Source: Deltaproteobacteria bacterium HGW-Deltaproteobacteria-8
GTDB taxonomy: Bacteria > Desulfobacterota > Desulfovibrionia > Desulfovibrionales > Desulfovibrionaceae
Reading direction: 5' to 3'
Assembly: GCA_002840405.1 (NCBI GenBank)
Contig: PHAR01000001.1
Coordinates: 330,320-394,319, forward strand
Length of the DNA: 64,000 nucleotides
The notes under the pieces were generated by a model. It saw only the letters and a program-made list of their open reading frames with translations, did not search any database and had not been told where the DNA came from. Below are positions 28,518 through 38,902 of this stretch, in pieces (positions within the stretch are counted from its first letter, which is position 1; each line of letters starts with the position of its first letter). A program made the translations under genes and the position numbers.

Positions 28518-29267
28518 CTAGCGTTCCAGTGCGTTCTTGATGACCCGGCGCAGGCGCTGGTCATTCAAGGAGGTTGTGAGCCTGCCGCTCATGGCGATGG
28601 ACACGGTGCCGCGCTCCTCGGAGACCACGATGGACAGGGCGTCGGACTCCTCGCTGATGCCAAGGGCGGCGCGGTGGCGCGTGCCGAAGAGGCTCTGGGC
28701 CTTGAGCTTGGAGGACAGCGGCAGGATGCACCCGGCGGCGGCGATGCGGCCACGGCGGATAATCACAGCCCCGTCGTGCAAGGGGGTGTTGACCTGGAAA
28801 ATGGTGGTCAGAAGCGAGCCGGTGACCACGGCGTCCAGCGGCACGCCGCGCTCGATGACATCCCCCAGGGGCACGTGGCGCTCAATGATGATGAGTGCGC
28901 CCACATTGGCCTTGGCCAGCGTCATCACGGCCTGGGCGATCTCGTCCACCACGGCCTCGGACAGCTGCGGCTTCTTGAAGAACCGCCCGGCCCCCATCTG
29001 GGCCAGGGCCCGGCGCAGGTCGCCCTGGAAGAGGATGATGATGATGAGCACGATGGAACCGAGGAAATTCGTCAAAAGCCAGTTCAGCGAGTACAGCCCG
29101 AGCTCGCTCGACAGGTAGTAGACCAGGAGCACCACCACCAGGCCATAGATGACGGCCACGGCGCGCGTTCCGCGCACCAGATGGATGATGTAGGCGTAGA
29201 TGACGGCCACCAGCAGGATGTCCAGGGCCTCGCGCCAGGCTATATTCAGACTGATGAGATACTCCAT
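28518..29267 (-). CDS. cdaA: Diadenylate cyclase CdaA (c-di-AMP synthase)
   Basis: Condenses two ATP to c-di-AMP. It is 249 aa, typical. Three N-terminal transmembrane helices (about residues 15-85) precede a DAC domain. Catalytic signatures are intact: PLHDGAVIIR (DGA) and FGTRHRAALGISE (RHR). It heads the cdaA-cdaR-glmM set and follows folP by 19 bases. c-di-AMP governs potassium, osmotic and cell-wall balance in Firmicutes; its targets in sulfate reducers cannot be seen here. Confidence 0.95.
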   Translation of the reverse strand: MEYLISLNIAWREALDILLVAVIYAYIIHLVRGTRAVAVIYGLVVVLLVYYLSSELGLYSLNWLLTNFLGSIVLIIIILFQGDLRRALAQMGAGRFFKKPQLSEAVVDEIAQAVMTLAKANVGALIIIERHVPLGDVIERGVPLDAVVTGSLLTTIFQVNTPLHDGAVIIRRGRIAAAGCILPLSSKLKAQSLFGTRHRAALGISEESDALSIVVSEERGTVSIAMSGRLTTSLNDQRLRRVIKNALER

Positions 29268-29286
29268 CGCTCCCTTCTTTGGTCCT

Positions 29287-30161
29287 TCAGCTCAAGGCAA
29301 CGGCCACCAGGGCCGCCTGGCGGGCGCTTGCCACGTCGTGCACCCGGTGCACCAAAACCCCGCGCGCCACCAGCAGCCCGGTGGCCACGTCCGTGGCGGT
29401 CTGGCGCATGCCGGGCGCAAGGCCCAGGAGCTGGCCCCAGAGGCTCTTGTGGGACAGCCCCACATAGAGCGGCCGTCCCAGACCGCCGAAGCGCTCCAGG
29501 CCGCGCAGGATGGCCAGATTGTGCTCCAACAGTTTGCCGAAACCGATGCCAGGGTCAAGCACGATGTTGGCCTCGGGCAGTCCAGCCTTGGTGAGCGCGG
29601 CCAGGCGCTCCTCGAAAAAGCTCAAAATCTCGTCCACCACATCGGCGTAGCGCGGCCCCTGCTGCATGGTCCCCGGACGGCCCAGGCTGTGCATCAGAAC
29701 ATAGCCGGGCTTGTGCTGGGCCAGAACATCCACAAGGTCCGGGTCGAAGCGACAGGCCGAGATGTCGTTGACGATCACCGCCCCGGCCGCGAGGGACTCC
29801 TCGGCCACCTTGGCCTTGTAGGTGTCGACGGAGACGAGCGGTGAGCCGACGTTGTCAGGTCCTTGCCCGTCCACCCCGGAAAGGGGCAAACGCGACAGCT
29901 CGCGGACCACCGGGACGACGCGCGCCAGCTCATCGGCCTCGCTTACCGGATCGGCGCCGGGCCGGGTGCTCTCGCCGCCCACGTCCAGGATGTGCGCCCC
30001 GGCTTGCGCCAGCTCACGGCCCCGGTCAACGGCTGATGCCGGGTCCAGGTAGCTCCCGCCGTCAAAGAACGAATCCGGCGTGACGTTGACGATGCCGGCC
30101 ACAAGAAAAGGGGCAGGGCCTAGCACCCTGCCCCCGGACACATGCCATGTGTTTCCGCCGA

Positions 30162-30165
<4 letters not shown>
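29287..30165 (-). CDS. folP: Dihydropteroate synthase
   Basis: Joins para-aminobenzoate to the pterin diphosphate in folate synthesis. It is 292 aa. The signatures are GIVNVTPDSFFDGG (diphosphate loop) and LDVGGESTRPGAD, with LVSVDTYKAKVAEE and LDPGIGFGKLLEHN downstream. The ATG at 30165 overlaps the ftsH stop (ATGA), implying translational coupling. The ftsH-folP order is common in bacteria. Confidence 0.96.
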
Positions 30166-32168
<2,003 letters not shown>

Positions 32169-32265
32169 GCGGAGATCCTCCGGTGGCGGACAGGCACGTT
32201 CTTGGCCGCTGGCCTCTGGTTGTGCGGGGAAAACAGTTCCCGGCGCGGCCCCATCAATGAAATCC

Positions 32266-32293
32266 AAGATAAGGCATACTCATGAAAAAGCAA
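32266..32293 (-). promoter_or_regulatory. Putative ftsH promoter
   Basis: On the minus strand: TTGCTT (32293-32288), a 16-base spacer, TATCTT (32271-32266). It would give a leader of about 90 bases before the TTG start. The -35 is overlapped by an inverted repeat. The 329-base gap 32169-32497 holds this promoter, the repeat and the selC promoter, and no gene. Confidence 0.4.
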
Positions 32294-32321
32294 GTGCTGG
32301 CCGATGCCCTGGGGCACTTGC
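32290..32321. repeat. Inverted repeat overlapping the ftsH promoter -35
   Basis: GCAAGTGC (32290-32297) and GCACTTGC (32314-32321) are perfect 8-bp arms with a 16-base centre. On the plus strand the right arm is followed by CATTTTTCC, so the structure could also act as a terminator. No plus-strand gene precedes it, so an operator is equally possible. Confidence 0.55.
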
Positions 32322-32452
32322 CATTTTTCCCGCTCCCAGGCGCGTTTCAGCAAGTCCGGGATATCGGCCGTCGCCAGCCGCAAGGAACTCTGCCGCACGG
32401 CTCAAAGCGCCCCCGCTGCTCGCCGAACGTTGCAACCCTTGCAAAAGCGGCC

Positions 32453-32481
32453 TTGCGCAAGACCTGCAAAGCGGGTAGAGA
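32453..32481 (+). promoter_or_regulatory. Possible promoter of selC
   Basis: TTGCGC (32453-32458), a 17-base spacer, and TAGAGA (32476-32481), placing the start just ahead of the tRNA at 32498. The match is moderate. Confidence 0.35.
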
Positions 32482-32497
32482 AATCTGCCTCTGATCT

Positions 32498-32591
32498 GGA
32501 AGCGTATCGTCACCGGTGTGGCGCCTAGACTTCAAATCTAGTGGAACGTCGAGAGGCGTTCGGTAGGTTCGACCCCTATACGCTTCCGCCA
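32498..32591 (+). tRNA. selC: tRNA-Sec (anticodon TCA)
   Basis: Selenocysteine tRNA of about 94 bases with encoded CCA. The acceptor stem is 8 bp (GGAAGCGT with ACGCTTCC), the anticodon stem-loop TAGA-CTTCAAA-TCTA presents TCA, and a long variable arm follows. The T-arm contains GGTTCGACCCC. The 8-bp acceptor and the long extra arm are bacterial SelC features. It means the organism decodes UGA as selenocysteine, as expected for formate dehydrogenases and hydrogenases of sulfate reducers. It stands alone, with yaiI 58 bases downstream. Confidence 0.95.
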
Positions 32592-32648
32592 GTCCTCCTC
32601 CAATCACCCCGGAGCCCCCGTGCAGACCCCGCCCCTACAGATATTGCC

Positions 32649-33107
32649 ATGCAGATTTGGGTAGACGCCGACGCCTGTCCCACCGCCATCAAGGACATCC
32701 TGGTGCGCGCGGCCATGCGCCGAGGCGTCAGGACCACCCTGGTGGCCAACAAGACCTTGAGCGTTCCCTCCTCGCCGCACCTGGCCACCATGCGCGTGGG
32801 CCAGGGCTTCGACGTGGTGGACGAGACCATCGCCGGGCTGGTGCAGCCGGGGGACCTGGTCATCACTGCGGACATTCCCCTGGCGGCCAAGGTCATCGAG
32901 CGTGGCGGCCTTGGGCTCAACCCGCGCGGCGAGCTCTACACCACGGACAACATCGGCGCGCGGCTGACCATGCGCAACATGCTCGACGAGCTGCGCAGCA
33001 CGGGCGTGTCCACCGGCGGTCCGGCCCCCTTGAGTCTGGCCGACCGCAACGCCTTCGCCAACCAGCTGGACCGGTTCCTGAGCGCCCACGCCAAACCCGC
33101 CCCCTAA
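32649..33107 (+). CDS. YaiI/YqxD family protein (DUF188)
   Basis: A 152-aa conserved protein of unknown function in the PIN-like NYN/YaiI group. The N-terminal IWVDADACP with acidic residues and [16 protein letters not shown] with [11 protein letters not shown] are the family motifs, suggesting a nuclease-like metal site. The ATG at 32649 is the family start; the frame extends upstream through selC. No good ribosome site is visible. The biochemical role is not established. Confidence 0.88.
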   Translation: MQIWVDADACPTAIKDILVRAAMRRGVRTTLVANKTLSVPSSPHLATMRVGQGFDVVDETIAGLVQPGDLVITADIPLAAKVIERGGLGLNPRGELYTTDNIGARLTMRNMLDELRSTGVSTGGPAPLSLADRNAFANQLDRFLSAHAKPAP

Positions 33108-33278
33108 GCCAAAACCGTCCGCCCCCCTTCGGCTCCGGCCTTCACATCCCTCCCTGTCCGCACGCGAACGGCCGCACAGCCTAGCCGCGCGACGCGGCCA
33201 AAGGCTTCTGCGGACCAAACGGCCCAGAGATGGGGGAAAGAAACGCTGCGCGCGTGGCGTTGGCCGGGCGGCCAGCGG

Positions 33279-34532
33279 CTATTGCAGGAAATTGAAAATG
33301 GCGTGCGCCCACTGCATGGATTCGGTGTAGCAGGCCGCCACCTCCACAGGGTCGACCCCGAGGGTCTCGAAGCGCGACCGGAGCTCCTTCCAGTCGGCGC
33401 GCTCGAAGCTGTGCACCAGCCCCAGCCAGGGCGCAAGCGGCGTGGGCCGCAGGCACAGGGTGTCCTTGAGCTCCTGGTCCAGCGGAAGGGAGCCCACGAT
33501 GTCCTCCATGTGCATGTCGAAGATGCTGTCCAGCAGGGAGAACAGCCCGAGCAGGAGCATGCGCTCGGAGTTCATCCGCCGCCCTCCCGTGCGCTTGGCC
33601 GCGAGTTCCAGGAAGCGTCCGCGCTGGGCCGAGAGGAAGATCAGCTCGCTGGGCTTTTGCTTGGGCTTGATCTCCGTGATGAGCACGAGCCTGAGCCAAG
33701 TGCGCATCTGGTGCCAGCCGGCCAGGATGAGGGCGACCTTGATGGAGGAGACCTCGCGGGCGAAGCCGAAATAGGGCGAGTTCAGGAACTTGAGCAGCCG
33801 GAAGCTCAGGGACACGTCCTTCTGGATGGCCTGGGCCAGGGCGTTGATGTCAGGGCTTTCCCGCTCGAGCATCTTGAGGATGCCCAGGCTTCCGGCGAGG
33901 CTGCTGGACACGACCTTGCTCGAGATGCGCTCCGGCTTCTGGAAGAAGAAGCCCTGGAACAGGGTGCAGCCCGCAGCCTTGGCCATGGCGAAAGTCCGAG
34001 CGTCCTCGACCTTCTTGGCCATGAGCTGCACGGGCCGCTGCAACCGCTGGAGCAGGGCCTCGGTGATGAGCGCGTCGCGGTTGGGGCGCTGCATGTCCAC
34101 GGCGATGATGTCCGCCATGTCCAGCACCGGGGAGCCCGCACTCTTCCCGGTGAAGTCACCCAGGGCGATGAGGTAGTTCTCCTGGCGCAACCGCACCAGG
34201 ACCTCCAGCATGCCCGGCGCGAGGAGGGTGTCCTCGCTGACGATGCACACGGACCGGCCCTTGGGCAGGTCTCCGGTGACGGCGTCGGGGTTGGACAGCG
34301 CGTCCAGGGTCACCAGGAGATAGGAGTTGGGGTTCTGCTGCCACTGGGGGTTCAGGAAGGCGCGGGTGGCAACCTCCAGCATGGCCTTGTGGTTTGTCGT
34401 CTCCTGGTCGGCGTCCGGGATCTGGTGGTAAAGAATCTCATAGCCCCAGATGCCGCGCTTGGCGTCGAACACCGCCTGCCGCGCAATGAGTCCCTGATAG
34501 AAGGACGGGTCTCTGGGAATGTCCGTGTTCAT
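33279..34532 (-). CDS. HDOD signalling protein with degenerate EAL-like domain (YuxH type)
   Basis: A 417-aa cytosolic protein. The N-terminal 200 residues align with EAL phosphodiesterases, but the catalytic EAL is replaced (WGYEILYH) and other metal ligands are missing, so c-di-GMP hydrolysis is unlikely. The C-terminal half is an HDOD domain (about 210-400, with ALAQAIQKDVSLSFRLLKFLNS). Proteins of this type join c-di-GMP-related and motility networks. It is transcribed alone; the 170 bases downstream (33108-33278) and 650 bases upstream contain no gene. Confidence 0.88.
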   Translation of the reverse strand: MNTDIPRDPSFYQGLIARQAVFDAKRGIWGYEILYHQIPDADQETTNHKAMLEVATRAFLNPQWQQNPNSYLLVTLDALSNPDAVTGDLPKGRSVCIVSEDTLLAPGMLEVLVRLRQENYLIALGDFTGKSAGSPVLDMADIIAVDMQRPNRDALITEALLQRLQRPVQLMAKKVEDARTFAMAKAAGCTLFQGFFFQKPERISSKVVSSSLAGSLGILKMLERESPDINALAQAIQKDVSLSFRLLKFLNSPYFGFAREVSSIKVALILAGWHQMRTWLRLVLITEIKPKQKPSELIFLSAQRGRFLELAAKRTGGRRMNSERMLLLGLFSLLDSIFDMHMEDIVGSLPLDQELKDTLCLRPTPLAPWLGLVHSFERADWKELRSRFETLGVDPVEVAACYTESMQWAHAIFNFLQ

Positions 34533-35140
34533 GCTGCCGCCCTACCTGTCCAGTCTCCAATACACAACGGCCGCCGCCCCTGCCCTCTGCCGCCTCTGGC
34601 CTCTCTCATCACCTGGCCGCAAGACCCATGGCACGGCGAAACCGGGTCCAGGGTGCCGCCGGCCCATTCGCCCGGGCAAAAGCCCATGTCCGGGACACGA
34701 AGCCCCTGCTTCAGACGCAAGAACAGGCCGTTGCACCATTCCGAAATACGCAAGGCGCAACAAGATGTCCAGAGCGATCCTGTCCGGGCCTGTTGTGGGC
34801 TCTCTGGCCTGCGCCCCTGGCGAACTCCAGCATTGCCCCACCCTGCACAAGGCTTCTGGGCGCTGGAACGCCACCATACCAGGGACAAGCCAGCGTCCTG
34901 ATGCAGCATAGAATATGTCTATGGCATGGTGCGCAAAAAGCAGCCCGGGTACGGCGCTGCAGCGCTTTGCATAGGCAGGGAACCTCGTCAGTCCGCGCCG
35001 GAGCGACTTGTCGTGCAGCGGGCCAACGAAGCAGACACGACGCAGCAGTGCCGAAGCCAGCGGGCCGGCCGGGAAACCGGGAGCGCGGCGGCGCCCAAAT
35101 GGCCAGACCGAATTTCCATGCGCCTGACGTCAAAAAAATC
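34533..35140. other. Intergenic region, no gene supported
   Basis: About 600 bases between the HDOD gene start and the tRNA-Val promoter. Open frames exist on both strands, but their translations are cysteine- and arginine-rich with no domain, codon bias or ribosome site. I see no repeat, terminator or mobile-element trace. Confidence 0.6.
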
Positions 35141-35170
35141 TTGCCAACGCAGGGGGGCTTGGATTAGACA
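35141..35170 (+). promoter_or_regulatory. Possible promoter of tRNA-Val
   Basis: TTGCCA (35141-35146) with TAGACA (35165-35170) 18 bases later, 11 bases before the tRNA. The -35 is good and the -10 is weak. Confidence 0.35.
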
Positions 35171-35181
35171 GTCCTTCCTGT

Positions 35182-35257
35182 GGGCGATTAACTCAGCGGT
35201 TAGAGTGCCACCTTCACACGGTGGAAGTCCCGAGTTCAAATCCCGGATCGCCCACCA
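35182..35257 (+). tRNA. tRNA-Val (anticodon CAC)
   Basis: A 76-base cloverleaf with encoded CCA. The acceptor stem is GGGCGAT/ATCGCCC, the D-arm contains AACTCAGCGGTTAGAGT, the anticodon stem-loop CCACC-TTCACAC-GGTGG reads CAC, and the T-arm contains GTTCAAATC. It decodes GUG. A hairpin terminator follows within 15 bases. Confidence 0.96.
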
Positions 35258-35269
35258 CCGGAAAAAATC

Positions 35270-35294
35270 GGCCCTGCTCAGCGGGGCCTTTTTC
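35270..35294 (+). terminator. Terminator after tRNA-Val
   Basis: GGCCCTGC/GCGGGGCC stem (one G-T pair) with a short loop and TTTTT. It lies between the tRNA and the trmL start. Confidence 0.8.
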
Positions 35295-35317
35295 GTTCCA
35301 GACCAGGGAGACAGCCT

Positions 35318-35788
35318 ATGCGCCTCGTGCTCTACCAACCGGAGATTCCGCCCAACACCGGCAACGTGGCCCGGCTCTGCGCGGCCATGCGCACCCCGCT
35401 GCACCTCATCGAGCCCCTGGGCTTCAAGATCGACGACAAGCATCTCAAACGCGCCGGGCTGGACTACTGGCCCTTTGTGGACCTCTCGGTGCATCCGGAC
35501 TGGGCCACCTTCGAGGCTGCGGTCCTCGCCCCCGCCCCAGCAGCGCGCGTGGTGCTCACCAGCGCCCGCGCGGGCACGCCTCTGCACGAATTCTCCTTCC
35601 GGCCCGGCGACGCCATCGTGCTGGGCCAGGAGACCAAAGGTTTGCCGGACTTTCTGCTTGAGCTGTATCCCGACCGCGTACGCATCCCCATTGCCAACGG
35701 CGCGGTGCGCAGCCTGAACATGTCCACTGCGGCGGGCATCCTGCTTTTTGAGGCCCTGCGGCAGACTGGCGGGCTGTCCGGCCTGTAG
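35318..35788 (+). CDS. trmL: tRNA (cytidine(34)-2'-O)-methyltransferase TrmL
   Basis: SPOUT-class enzyme that methylates the wobble ribose of tRNA-Leu using SAM. It is 156 aa, typical. The N-terminal YQPEIPPNTGNVARLCAA and the knot motifs LGQETKGLPDFLL and RSLNMSTAAGILLFEAL are all present. The ATG is preceded by GGGAG. It stands between the tRNA-Val terminator and the dTDP-sugar genes. Confidence 0.94.
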   Translation: MRLVLYQPEIPPNTGNVARLCAAMRTPLHLIEPLGFKIDDKHLKRAGLDYWPFVDLSVHPDWATFEAAVLAPAPAARVVLTSARAGTPLHEFSFRPGDAIVLGQETKGLPDFLLELYPDRVRIPIANGAVRSLNMSTAAGILLFEALRQTGGLSGL

Positions 35789-35889
35789 CGACCCCGCGAC
35801 GACCTTGCGCGACAACCTTGCGCCGCAACCTTGCGAATGCGACGCCGAGCGGGTACTAAGCCTTGAACATCAAGCCCAAGGAGCCCTCC

Positions 35890-36909
35890 ATGCGCCTGCT
35901 CGTCACCGGCGGCTGCGGATTCATCGGCGCCAACTTCCTCTACGCCATGCGCGCGCGCCACCCAAAGTGGCGGCTCGTGAACCTGGACAAGCTGACCTAC
36001 GCCGGCAACCTGGGCAACCTGCGGGCCCTCGAGGCTGAAGCTGGCGCGGCCTACACCTTTGTCCACGGCGACATCTGCGACCGCGACCTGGTGACGCGGC
36101 TGCTTGTCGAGCACCAGATCGACGCGGTGGTCAACTTCGCGGCAGAAAGCCACGTGGACCGCTCCATCGACGATCCCGCGCCCTTTGTGGTCACCAACGT
36201 CCTGGGTGCGCAGAACATCCTGGACTGCGCCCGGCGCGCGGGCACCAAACGCGTGGTCCACGTGTCCACAGACGAGGTCTACGGCAGCCTCGGGCCCGAG
36301 GGCCAGTTCTTCGAGTCCACGCCCCTTGCCCCCAACAGCCCCTACTCCGCCTCCAAGGCCGGAGCCGACCTCCTCGCCCGGGCCTATCACGAGACCTACG
36401 GCCAGGACGTGGTCGTCACCCGCTGCTCCAACAACTACGGCCCCTACCAGTTCCCGGAGAAGCTCATCCCGCTCATGTACTGCAAGGCCAGCGCGGGCGA
36501 GCCCCTGCCCGTGTACGGTGACGGCAAGAACGTTCGTGACTGGATCTTCGTGGACGACCACTGCCGGGGCGTGGAACTGGCGCTCACCCAGGGCCGCGCG
36601 GGCGCGGTGTACAACTTCGGCGGCGCGGCGGAGATGCCGAACCTTGAGGTGGTGCGCACCATCCTGCGCCTCACGGACCGCGACGAGTCGCTCATCCGCT
36701 TCGTCACCGACCGGCCCGGCCACGACCGCCGCTACGCCATGAACTTCGACCTGGCGGCGGCGGAGCTCGGCTTTGCGCCCAGCGTGAGCTTTGCCGAGGG
36801 CATGGCGCGCACCATCAAATGGTATCGGGCCAATCCGGATTGGCTCTCCGAGGTCCAGAGCGGCAACTACCTGAAGTTCATGGAATCCTGGTACAAGGAG
36901 CGCGCATGA
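35890..36909 (+). CDS. rfbB: dTDP-glucose 4,6-dehydratase
   Basis: Second step of dTDP-L-rhamnose synthesis: dTDP-glucose to dTDP-4-keto-6-deoxyglucose, NAD-dependent. It is 339 aa. The Rossmann loop is TGGCGFIGANF, STDEVYG carries the catalytic threonine, Asp and Glu, and YSASKAGAD holds the Tyr-Lys pair. AAGGAG lies ahead of the ATG at 35890. It overlaps the next gene by four bases. Confidence 0.95.
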   Translation: MRLLVTGGCGFIGANFLYAMRARHPKWRLVNLDKLTYAGNLGNLRALEAEAGAAYTFVHGDICDRDLVTRLLVEHQIDAVVNFAAESHVDRSIDDPAPFVVTNVLGAQNILDCARRAGTKRVVHVSTDEVYGSLGPEGQFFESTPLAPNSPYSASKAGADLLARAYHETYGQDVVVTRCSNNYGPYQFPEKLIPLMYCKASAGEPLPVYGDGKNVRDWIFVDDHCRGVELALTQGRAGAVYNFGGAAEMPNLEVVRTILRLTDRDESLIRFVTDRPGHDRRYAMNFDLAAAELGFAPSVSFAEGMARTIKWYRANPDWLSEVQSGNYLKFMESWYKERA

Positions 36910-37793
36910 GCCTGCCTGTGATGAAACTGCCGACGAAAGCGCTCGTCTTGGGCGGCGCAAACGGGATGCTGGGCCGGGCCATGGTTTCGGCCCTGCGCGA
37001 GGCGGGCGTGGATACCCTGGCCGCGTCCAGCGCGGACGTGGACTATTTCGACGCCGACGACCTGGACGACTTCCTGGACGAGCACGAGCCCGACTGCCTC
37101 GTCAACGCCGTGGCCTACACCCAGGTGGACCAGGCCGAAGACCAGCCAGAGGAGGCCTATCGCCTCAACGCCTCCCTGCCCGCGCTGCTTGGCGTCGCGG
37201 CCGAGGAGCGCGGCCTGCGGCTGGTGCACTTCTCCACGGACTTCGTGTTCGACGGAAAAAAGGGCGCGCCCTATCTGCCCACGGACGAGCCCAACCCGCT
37301 CTCGGTCTACGGCGCGAGCAAGCTGGCGGGCGAGCAGTCCCTGCAGGCCCTGGACCTCCCCGGCCTGCTCGTCCTGCGCACGGCCTGGCTCTTTGGGCCA
37401 GGCAAGACGAACTTCGTGCGGCGCATCCTGGAACTGGCCGCAGAGCGCAAGGAACTCAAGGTCGTGGCCGACCAGTTCGGCTCGCCCACCTTGACCACGG
37501 ACCTGGCCCGGCTCACCGTGGCCCTGCTGAAGAACGGCGCAACCGGCCTGCTCCACGCCGTCAACTCCGGCCAGGCCTCCTGGCATGAACTGGCGGCCGA
37601 GGCAGTGCGTCTGGCCGGGCTGGACTGCCGCGTGCTGCCCATCCCCACCAGCGGCTACCCCACCCGCGCCGTGCGCCCGGCCAACTCCGTGCTGGACATG
37701 AAGGACACCGTGCCCCTGGCCGGGTATACGCCCCGCCATTGGCGCGAGGCCCTTGTCGAGTACATGGAGAGCTTCCCCACCGTCACGGTCTGA
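36906..37793 (+). CDS. rfbD: dTDP-4-dehydrorhamnose reductase
   Basis: Last step of dTDP-L-rhamnose synthesis, NADPH-dependent. It is 295 aa. LGGANGMLGRAMV is the dinucleotide loop, FSTDFVFDG and YGASKLAGE the catalytic motifs (Tyr, Lys), and LRTAWLFGPGKTNFV the RmlD signature. The start overlaps rfbB (ATGA). The genes for the first and third steps (rfbA, rfbC) are not in the window. Confidence 0.93.
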   Translation: MSLPVMKLPTKALVLGGANGMLGRAMVSALREAGVDTLAASSADVDYFDADDLDDFLDEHEPDCLVNAVAYTQVDQAEDQPEEAYRLNASLPALLGVAAEERGLRLVHFSTDFVFDGKKGAPYLPTDEPNPLSVYGASKLAGEQSLQALDLPGLLVLRTAWLFGPGKTNFVRRILELAAERKELKVVADQFGSPTLTTDLARLTVALLKNGATGLLHAVNSGQASWHELAAEAVRLAGLDCRVLPIPTSGYPTRAVRPANSVLDMKDTVPLAGYTPRHWREALVEYMESFPTVTV

Positions 37794-37829
37794 CGCGACT
37801 TGCCAAAGCCTGGGGAGTGTGGTTTGCCA

Positions 37830-38885
37830 ATGTCCATGAAGACGTATTTCTTCCTGCCGCCTGTGCGCCAGGCCGCCGGAGGCATCACCGTGCTGCGGCG
37901 CCTGGCCGCGTTCCTGGCTGCAGCAGGCCGCGAGGCCTTTATCGTCCCGCGCGAGACGCAAGGGCAAGGCCCAGGCTGGAGCCCCTCGGAATCCTTCGTC
38001 GAAGCCCCCATCAAGCCCTGGGACCAGCTGGCCCTTGCACCCGGCGACCTCTGGGTGGTGCCCGAGGGCTGGGTCAACGCCCTGACCCCCGGCCTGAACG
38101 CGGGCGCACGCTGCCTGGTCTACGTGCAGAACTGGGCCTACCTGCTCTCGTCCCTGCCCGACGGCGTGTCCTGGCGCAAGCTGCCCGTGGAGTTCCTGGC
38201 CGTGTCCGACCCGGTGGCCCGTTTCGTCGCCGCCACCACCGGCCGCGAGGCCGCGATCCTGCGGCCCGGCATAGACACGGGCCTGTTCCGCGCACCGGAG
38301 AAAAAGCCCCTGGTCGCGGACGGCGGGAAGGTGCGCATCGCCTACATGCCGCGCAAAAACAAGGCCCTGGCCAAGCAGATCCGCGAGACCTACACAGCCC
38401 TGGACGAGGGATTGGCCGCGCGCACCCAGTGGGTGGAAATTTCCGGAATGACGGCCAAGGAAGTGGCCGAAGCGCTCCAGAGCGCACACCTTTTCCTGGC
38501 CACGGGCTTCCCCGAGGGCTTCTCGCTGCCGCCGCTGGAGGCCATGGCCTGCGGCTGCCTGCCCGTGGGCTACATGGGGTTTGGCGGCGCGGACTACATG
38601 CGCCAGGCCCTGAGGCAGTCCCCCTCGGAGGGGGCCGACCCCGCGCCCTTTGCGCCCTGGTGGCCCCTGCGCGAGGTGCCCTGGGGCGGAAACGGCCTGT
38701 GGAGCGCCGACGCCGACATCCTGGGCGCGGCCCTGCACCTCAAGACCGCCGCCGAGTGGTTCGTGGACGGCAGCCCGCACCTCGCACCCATCCTGGAAAA
38801 CGGGCGCGCCACAGCCGCAGCCCACACCCTGGACGCCCAGCGCGAGAGCGTGCTGGACCTCTGGCAACGCTTCGACCCCGCCTGA
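37830..38885 (+). CDS. Glycosyltransferase, group 1 (GT4-like)
   Basis: A 351-aa GT-B fold enzyme. An N-terminal glycine-rich acceptor loop (VRQAAGGITVLRRL) and the C-terminal donor-binding GFPEGFSLPPLEAMACG, with the conserved EX7E-type glutamates, are visible. The sugar and acceptor cannot be told. It follows the dTDP-rhamnose genes by 36 bases, so transfer of a deoxysugar to a surface glycan is a reasonable inference. The ATG at 37830 is preferred over an upstream frame without a ribosome site. Confidence 0.87.
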   Translation: MSMKTYFFLPPVRQAAGGITVLRRLAAFLAAAGREAFIVPRETQGQGPGWSPSESFVEAPIKPWDQLALAPGDLWVVPEGWVNALTPGLNAGARCLVYVQNWAYLLSSLPDGVSWRKLPVEFLAVSDPVARFVAATTGREAAILRPGIDTGLFRAPEKKPLVADGGKVRIAYMPRKNKALAKQIRETYTALDEGLAARTQWVEISGMTAKEVAEALQSAHLFLATGFPEGFSLPPLEAMACGCLPVGYMGFGGADYMRQALRQSPSEGADPAPFAPWWPLREVPWGGNGLWSADADILGAALHLKTAAEWFVDGSPHLAPILENGRATAAAHTLDAQRESVLDLWQRFDPA

Positions 38886-38902
38886 GCCACGCACCGGAAA
38901 CC

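Noticed and set aside
32498-32591. selC as an attachment site of a genomic island
   Set aside because: No integrase gene and no repeated tRNA 3' end are present. The next gene is a conserved yaiI 58 bases away with normal composition.
34628-35167. Open frames on both strands in the gap before tRNA-Val
   Set aside because: Their translations are rich in Cys, Arg and Trp, without domain, codon bias or ribosome site.
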